This document shows, piece by piece, positions 60,325 to 64,000 of a DNA stretch of 64,000 nt; the stretch's first letter is position 1; each line of letters opens with the position of its first letter. The stretch covers positions 237,739,889-237,803,888 of the forward strand of contig OV050030.1 in NCBI GenBank assembly GCA_920105625.2. The letters are read 5' to 3'. The notes beneath the pieces are model-generated. The model was not told the DNA's origin. It did no database searches and worked only from the letters and a program-made list of their open reading frames with translations. Source of the DNA: Clusia tigrina (taxonomy: Eukaryota > Arthropoda > Insecta > Diptera > Clusiidae). A program made the translations under genes and the position numbers.

Positions 60325-60884
60325 GTACCGTATAGAAGTTAGGGCCACTTGAAGTTTTATCAGTGTTTGATTTTGGACTCAAGCGTAGCATAGCTTTGAG
60401 CGATAGCTTAAATCGACAAGAGGCTCGAGTCCTTTATTGTTACAAAATCTCAAGGATTTATGACGCTCCAGTAAAAAGTTACAAGAATTTGTATGTTGCA
60501 AACTTTGATAGGTGTAGGATGTACCGTATAGAAGGTAGGGCCATTTGAAGTTTTATCTGTGTTTGATTTGGGACTCAGGGTAGCATAGCTTCGAGCGATA
60601 GTTTAAATTGACAAGAGGCTCGATTACTTTATTGTTACAACATTTCAAGGTTTTATGACGCTCCAGTAAAAAGTTACAAGCATTTGTATGTTGCAAACTT
60701 TGATAGGTGTAGGACGTACCGTATAGAGCTAGGGCCATTTGAAGTTTTATCAGTGTTTGATGTGGGACTCAAGGGTAGCATAGGTTTGAGCGATAGCTTA
60801 AATTGACAAGAGGCTCGAGTACTTTATTGTTACAAAATTTCAAGGTTTTATGACGCTCCAGTAAAAAGTTACAAGCATTTGTAT

Positions 60885-63800
60885 ATTGCAAACTTTGATA
60901 GGTGTAGGTCCTACCGTATAGAAGTTAGGGCCATTTGAAGTTTTATCAGTGTTTGATTTGGGACTCAAGGGTAGCATAGCTTTGAGCGATAGCTTAAATT
61001 GACAAGAGGCTCGAGTACTTCATTGTTACAAAATTTCAAGAATTTATGACGCTCCAGTAAAAAGTTACAAGCATTTGTTTGTTGCAAACTTTGATAGGTG
61101 TAGGACGTACCGTATGGAAGTTAGGGCCATTTGAAGTTTTATCAGTGTTTGATTTGGGGCTCAAGGGTAGCATAGCTTTGAGCGATCGCTTAAACTGACA
61201 AGAGGCTCGAGTACTTTATTGTCACAAAATTTCAAGGTTTTATGACGCTCCAGTAAAAAGTTACATGCATTTGTATGTTGCAACCTTTGATAGGTGTAGG
61301 ACGTACCGTATAGAATCTAGGGCTATTTGAAGTTTTATCAGTGTTTGATTTGGGACTCAAGGGAAGCATAGCTTTGAGCGATAGCTTAAATTGACAAGAG
61401 GCTCGAGTACTTTATGGTTACAAAATTTCAAGGTTTTATGACGCTCCAGTAAAAAGTTTCAAGCATTTGTATGTGGCAAATTTTGATAGATGTAGGACGT
61501 ACCGTATAGAAGCTAGGGCCATTTGAAGATTTATCAGTGTTTGATTTGGGACTCAAGGGTAGCATAGCTTTGAGCGATAGCTTAAATTGACAAGAGGCTC
61601 GAGAACTTTATTGTTACAAAATTTCAAGGTTTTATGACGCTCCAGTAAAAAGTTACAAGCATTTGTATGTTGCAAACTTTAATAGGTGTAGGACGTGCGG
61701 TATAGAAGTTAGGGCCATTTGAAGTTTTATCAGTGTTTGATTTGGGATTCAAGGGTAGCATAGCTTTGAGCGATAGCTTAAATTGACAAGAGGCTCGAGT
61801 ACTTTATTGTTACAAAATTTCAAGGTTTTATGACGCTCCAGTAAAAAGTTACAAGAATTTGTATATTGCAAAGTTTGATAGGTGTAGGACGTACCGTATA
61901 GAAGTTAGGGACATTTGAAGTTTTATCAGTGTTTGATTTGGGATTCAAGGGTAGCATAGCTTTGAGCGATAGCTTAAATTGACAAGAGGCTCGAGTACTT
62001 TATTGTTACAAAATTTCAAGGTTTTATGACGCTCCAGTAAAAAGTTACAAGCATTTGTATGTTGCAAAATTTGATAGGTGTAGGACGTACCGTATAGAAG
62101 TTAGGGCCATTTGAAGTTTTATCTGTGTGATTGATTTGGGACTCAAGGGTAGCATAGCTTAGAGCGATAGCTTAAATTGACAAGAGGCTCGAGTACTTTA
62201 TTGTTACAAGATTTCAAGGTTTTATGATGCTCCAGTAAAAAGTTACATGCATTTGTATGTTGCAAACTTTGATAGGTTTAGGACGTACCATATAGAATCT
62301 AGGGCTATTTGAAGTTTTATCAGTGTTTGATTTGTGACTCAAGGGTAGCATAGCTTTGAGCGATAGCTTAAATTGACAAGAGGCTCGAGTACTTTATGGT
62401 TACAAAATTTCAAGGTTTTATGACGCTCCAGTAAAAAGTTTCAAGCATTTGTATGTGGCAAATTTTGATAGGTGTAGGACGTACCGTATAGAAGCTAGGG
62501 CCATTTGAAGATTTATCAGTGTTTGATTTGGGACTCAAGGGTAGCATAGCTTTGAGCGATAGCTTAAATTGACAAGAGGCTCGAGTACTTTATTGTAACA
62601 AAATTTCAAGGTTTTATGACGCTCCAGTAAAAAGTTACAAGCATTTGTATGTTGCAAACTTTAATAGGTGTAGGACGTGCGGTATAGAAGTTAGGGCCAT
62701 TTGAAGTTTTATCAGTGTTTGATTTGGGATTCAAGGGTAGCATAGCTTTGAGCGATAGCTTAAATTGACAAGAGGCTCGAGTACTTTATTGTTACAAAAT
62801 TTCAAGGTTTTATGACGCTCCAGTAAAAAATTTGAAGCATTTACTTGTTGCAAACTTTGATAGGTGTAGGACGTACCGTATAGAAGTTAGGGCCACTTGA
62901 AGTTTTATCAGTGTTTGATTTTGGACTCAAGGGTAGCATAGCTTTGAGCGATAGCTTAAATTGACAAGAGGCTCGAGTACTTTATTGTTACAAAATTTCA
63001 AGGTTTTATGACGCTCCAGTAAAAAGTTACAAGCATTTGTATGTCGCAAACTTTAATAGGTGTAGGACGTACCGTATAGAAGTTAGGGCCATTTGAAGTT
63101 TTATCTGTGTTTGATTTGGGACTCAAGGGTAGCATAGCTTTGAGCGATAGTTTAAATTGACAAGAGGCTCGAGTACTTTATTGTTACAACATTTCAAGGT
63201 TTTATGACGCTCCAGTAAAAAGTTAGAAGCATTTGTATGTTGCCAACTTTGATAGGTGTAGGACGTACCGTATAGAAGCTAGGGCCATTTGAAGTTTTAT
63301 CTGTGTTTGATTTGCGACTCAAGGGTAGCATAGCTTTGAGCGATAGCTTAAATTGACAAGAGGCTCGAGTACTTCATTGTTACAAAATTTCAAGGCTTTA
63401 TGACGCTCCAGTAAAAAGTAACAAGCATTTGTTTGTTGCAAACTTTGATAGGTGTAGGACGTACCGTATAGAAGCTAGGGCCATTTGAAGATTTATCAGT
63501 GTTTGATTTGGGATTCAAGGGTAGCATAGCTTTGAGCGATAGCTTAAATTGACAAGAGGCTCGAGTACTTTATTGTTTCAAAATTTCAAGGTTTCATGAC
63601 GCTCCAGTAAAAAGTTACAAGCATTTGTATGTTGCAAACTTTAATAGGTTTAGGACGTACCGTATAAAGGTTAGGGCCATTTGAAGTTTTATCAGTGTTT
63701 GATTTGGGATTCAAGGGTAGCATAGCTTTGAGCGATGGCTTAAATTGACAAGAGGCTCCAGTACTTTATTGTTACAAAATCTCAAGGATTTATGACGCCC

Positions 63801-64000
63801 CAGTAAAAAGTTACAAGAATTTGTATGTTGCAAACTTTGATAGGTGTAGGACGTACCGTATAGAAGCTAGGGCCATTTGAAGTTTTATCAGTGTTTGATG
63901 TGGGACTCAAGGGTAGCATAGCTTTGAGCGATAGCTTAAATTGACAAGAGGCTCGAGTACTTTATTGTTACAAAATTTCAAGGTTTTATGACGCTCCAGT
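60885..64000. repeat. Mixed satellite monomers to the window end
   Basis: About sixteen monomers of right-hand subtypes (gtatggaag with ggggctcaag, gaatctaggg, gtatgtggcaaat, gacgtgcggtat, tgtgattgattt). The order at 61.1-61.8 kb resembles 55.6-56.3 kb, and 62.0-62.8 kb repeats it, but I found no clean local HOR. The array continues past the window edge. Confidence 0.8.

Larger units (their letters stand above)
58439..60884. repeat. 1165-bp HOR K, two tandem copies
   Basis: Bases 58439-59719 match 59604-60884 with three differences seen (tagaag/tagagg, gagtac/gattac, tagctttg/taggtttg). The period is six monomers minus eleven bases. Each copy contains the 9-bp-deletion monomer, gactcagggtag (two bases short) and cgtatagagctagg (one base short), which account for most of the shortfall. 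Confidence 0.85.
1..64000. repeat. 196-bp satellite DNA tandem array spanning the whole window
   Basis: The phrase gtaaaaagttacaag recurs every 196 bp (for example at 341, 537, 733, 929 and 1125), and every intervening base belongs to the same monomer. Taking gtaaaaagtt as position 1, landmarks are gataggtgtaggacgtacc at about 37-55, ccatttgaag at 71-80, gatttgggactcaaggg at about 95-111, gagcgatagc at about 124-133, the hexamer ctcgag at 150-155 and caaggttttatgacgctcca at 177-196. The consensus has 73 G+C of 196 and five CpG sites. Orientation is constant throughout and nothing foreign interrupts the array. The scale and HOR structure indicate eukaryotic satellite heterochromatin; centromeric, pericentromeric or subtelomeric location cannot be told from sequence alone. 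I do not recognise the family. Confidence 0.98.

Noticed and set aside
1..64000. Open reading frames of about 60-95 codons, mainly on the minus strand, with recurring peptides such as LLERHKTLKF
   Set aside because: They recur with the satellite period and cover the same DNA in different frames, because 196 leaves remainder 1 on division by 3. They vary with every indel and show no domain, initiation context or codon-like conservation.
1..64000. CRISPR-like regular repeats
   Set aside because: There are no unique spacers: repeat and would-be spacer are both part of the same 196-bp monomer, far longer than CRISPR units.
1..64000. CENP-B box
   Set aside because: The closest string, ttcgggcc in one subtype, lacks the spacing and the second conserved half of the box.

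Overview
The whole 64 kb window is one uninterrupted tandem array of a satellite DNA. The basic monomer is 196 bp and about 37 % G+C (73 of 196 positions in the consensus I read off). Roughly 330 monomers lie head to tail in one orientation. I found no gene, RNA gene, transposon, simple-sequence island, inverted block or unique spacer, and neither edge of the array is inside the window. The reading frames that stay open (about 60-95 codons, mostly on the minus strand) are by-products of the satellite: 196 is not a multiple of 3, so the frame shifts at every monomer, and the same peptides recur with every repeat.

An array of this length and monomer size with multi-monomer higher-order repeats (HORs) points to eukaryotic nuclear heterochromatin, such as a centromeric, pericentromeric, subtelomeric or knob-like block. 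I do not recognise the family and cannot name the organism. A plant is plausible but unproven.

Layout. 1 to about 5.6 kb: an HOR marked by a monomer junction with a 52-bp deletion, seen three times (spacings 1900 and 3075 bp). About 5.6-13.4 kb: HOR copies spaced 1761/1762 and 2119/2315 bp. About 13.4-22.5 kb: a long HOR of 17-18 monomers (3331-3528 bp), two copies and a partial third. 22.46-24.26 kb: a 981-bp pentamer repeated almost twice. 24.3-32.4 kb: mixed monomers with a diverged copy of the next block. 32.4-36.3 kb: a 1792-bp segment repeated with no difference I could see, 2146 bp apart. 36.3-39.8 kb: mixed monomers with a 392-bp dimer duplication. 39.8-47.7 kb: overlapping duplications with periods 2624 and 1961 bp. 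47.1-53.4 kb: a 1969-bp HOR (two full copies and an earlier partial one). 53.8-60.9 kb: related blocks at 1956, 2543, 392 and 1165 bp. 60.9-64 kb: monomers without a clear local HOR.

Monomer subtypes are not mixed at random. Variants common before about 36 kb (monomers with gtatgtaac, aggagcagg or gaaggtaggg) give way to another set after about 37-40 kb (gaacctaggg, gtatggaag, a 201-bp form, a tgtgattg insertion). Indels act as heritable markers copied with their HOR. This fits repeated unequal exchange or segmental amplification at many scales, some of it recent. Coordinates and identities come from reading by eye; HOR boundaries are the first visible mismatches and may be off by tens of bases.
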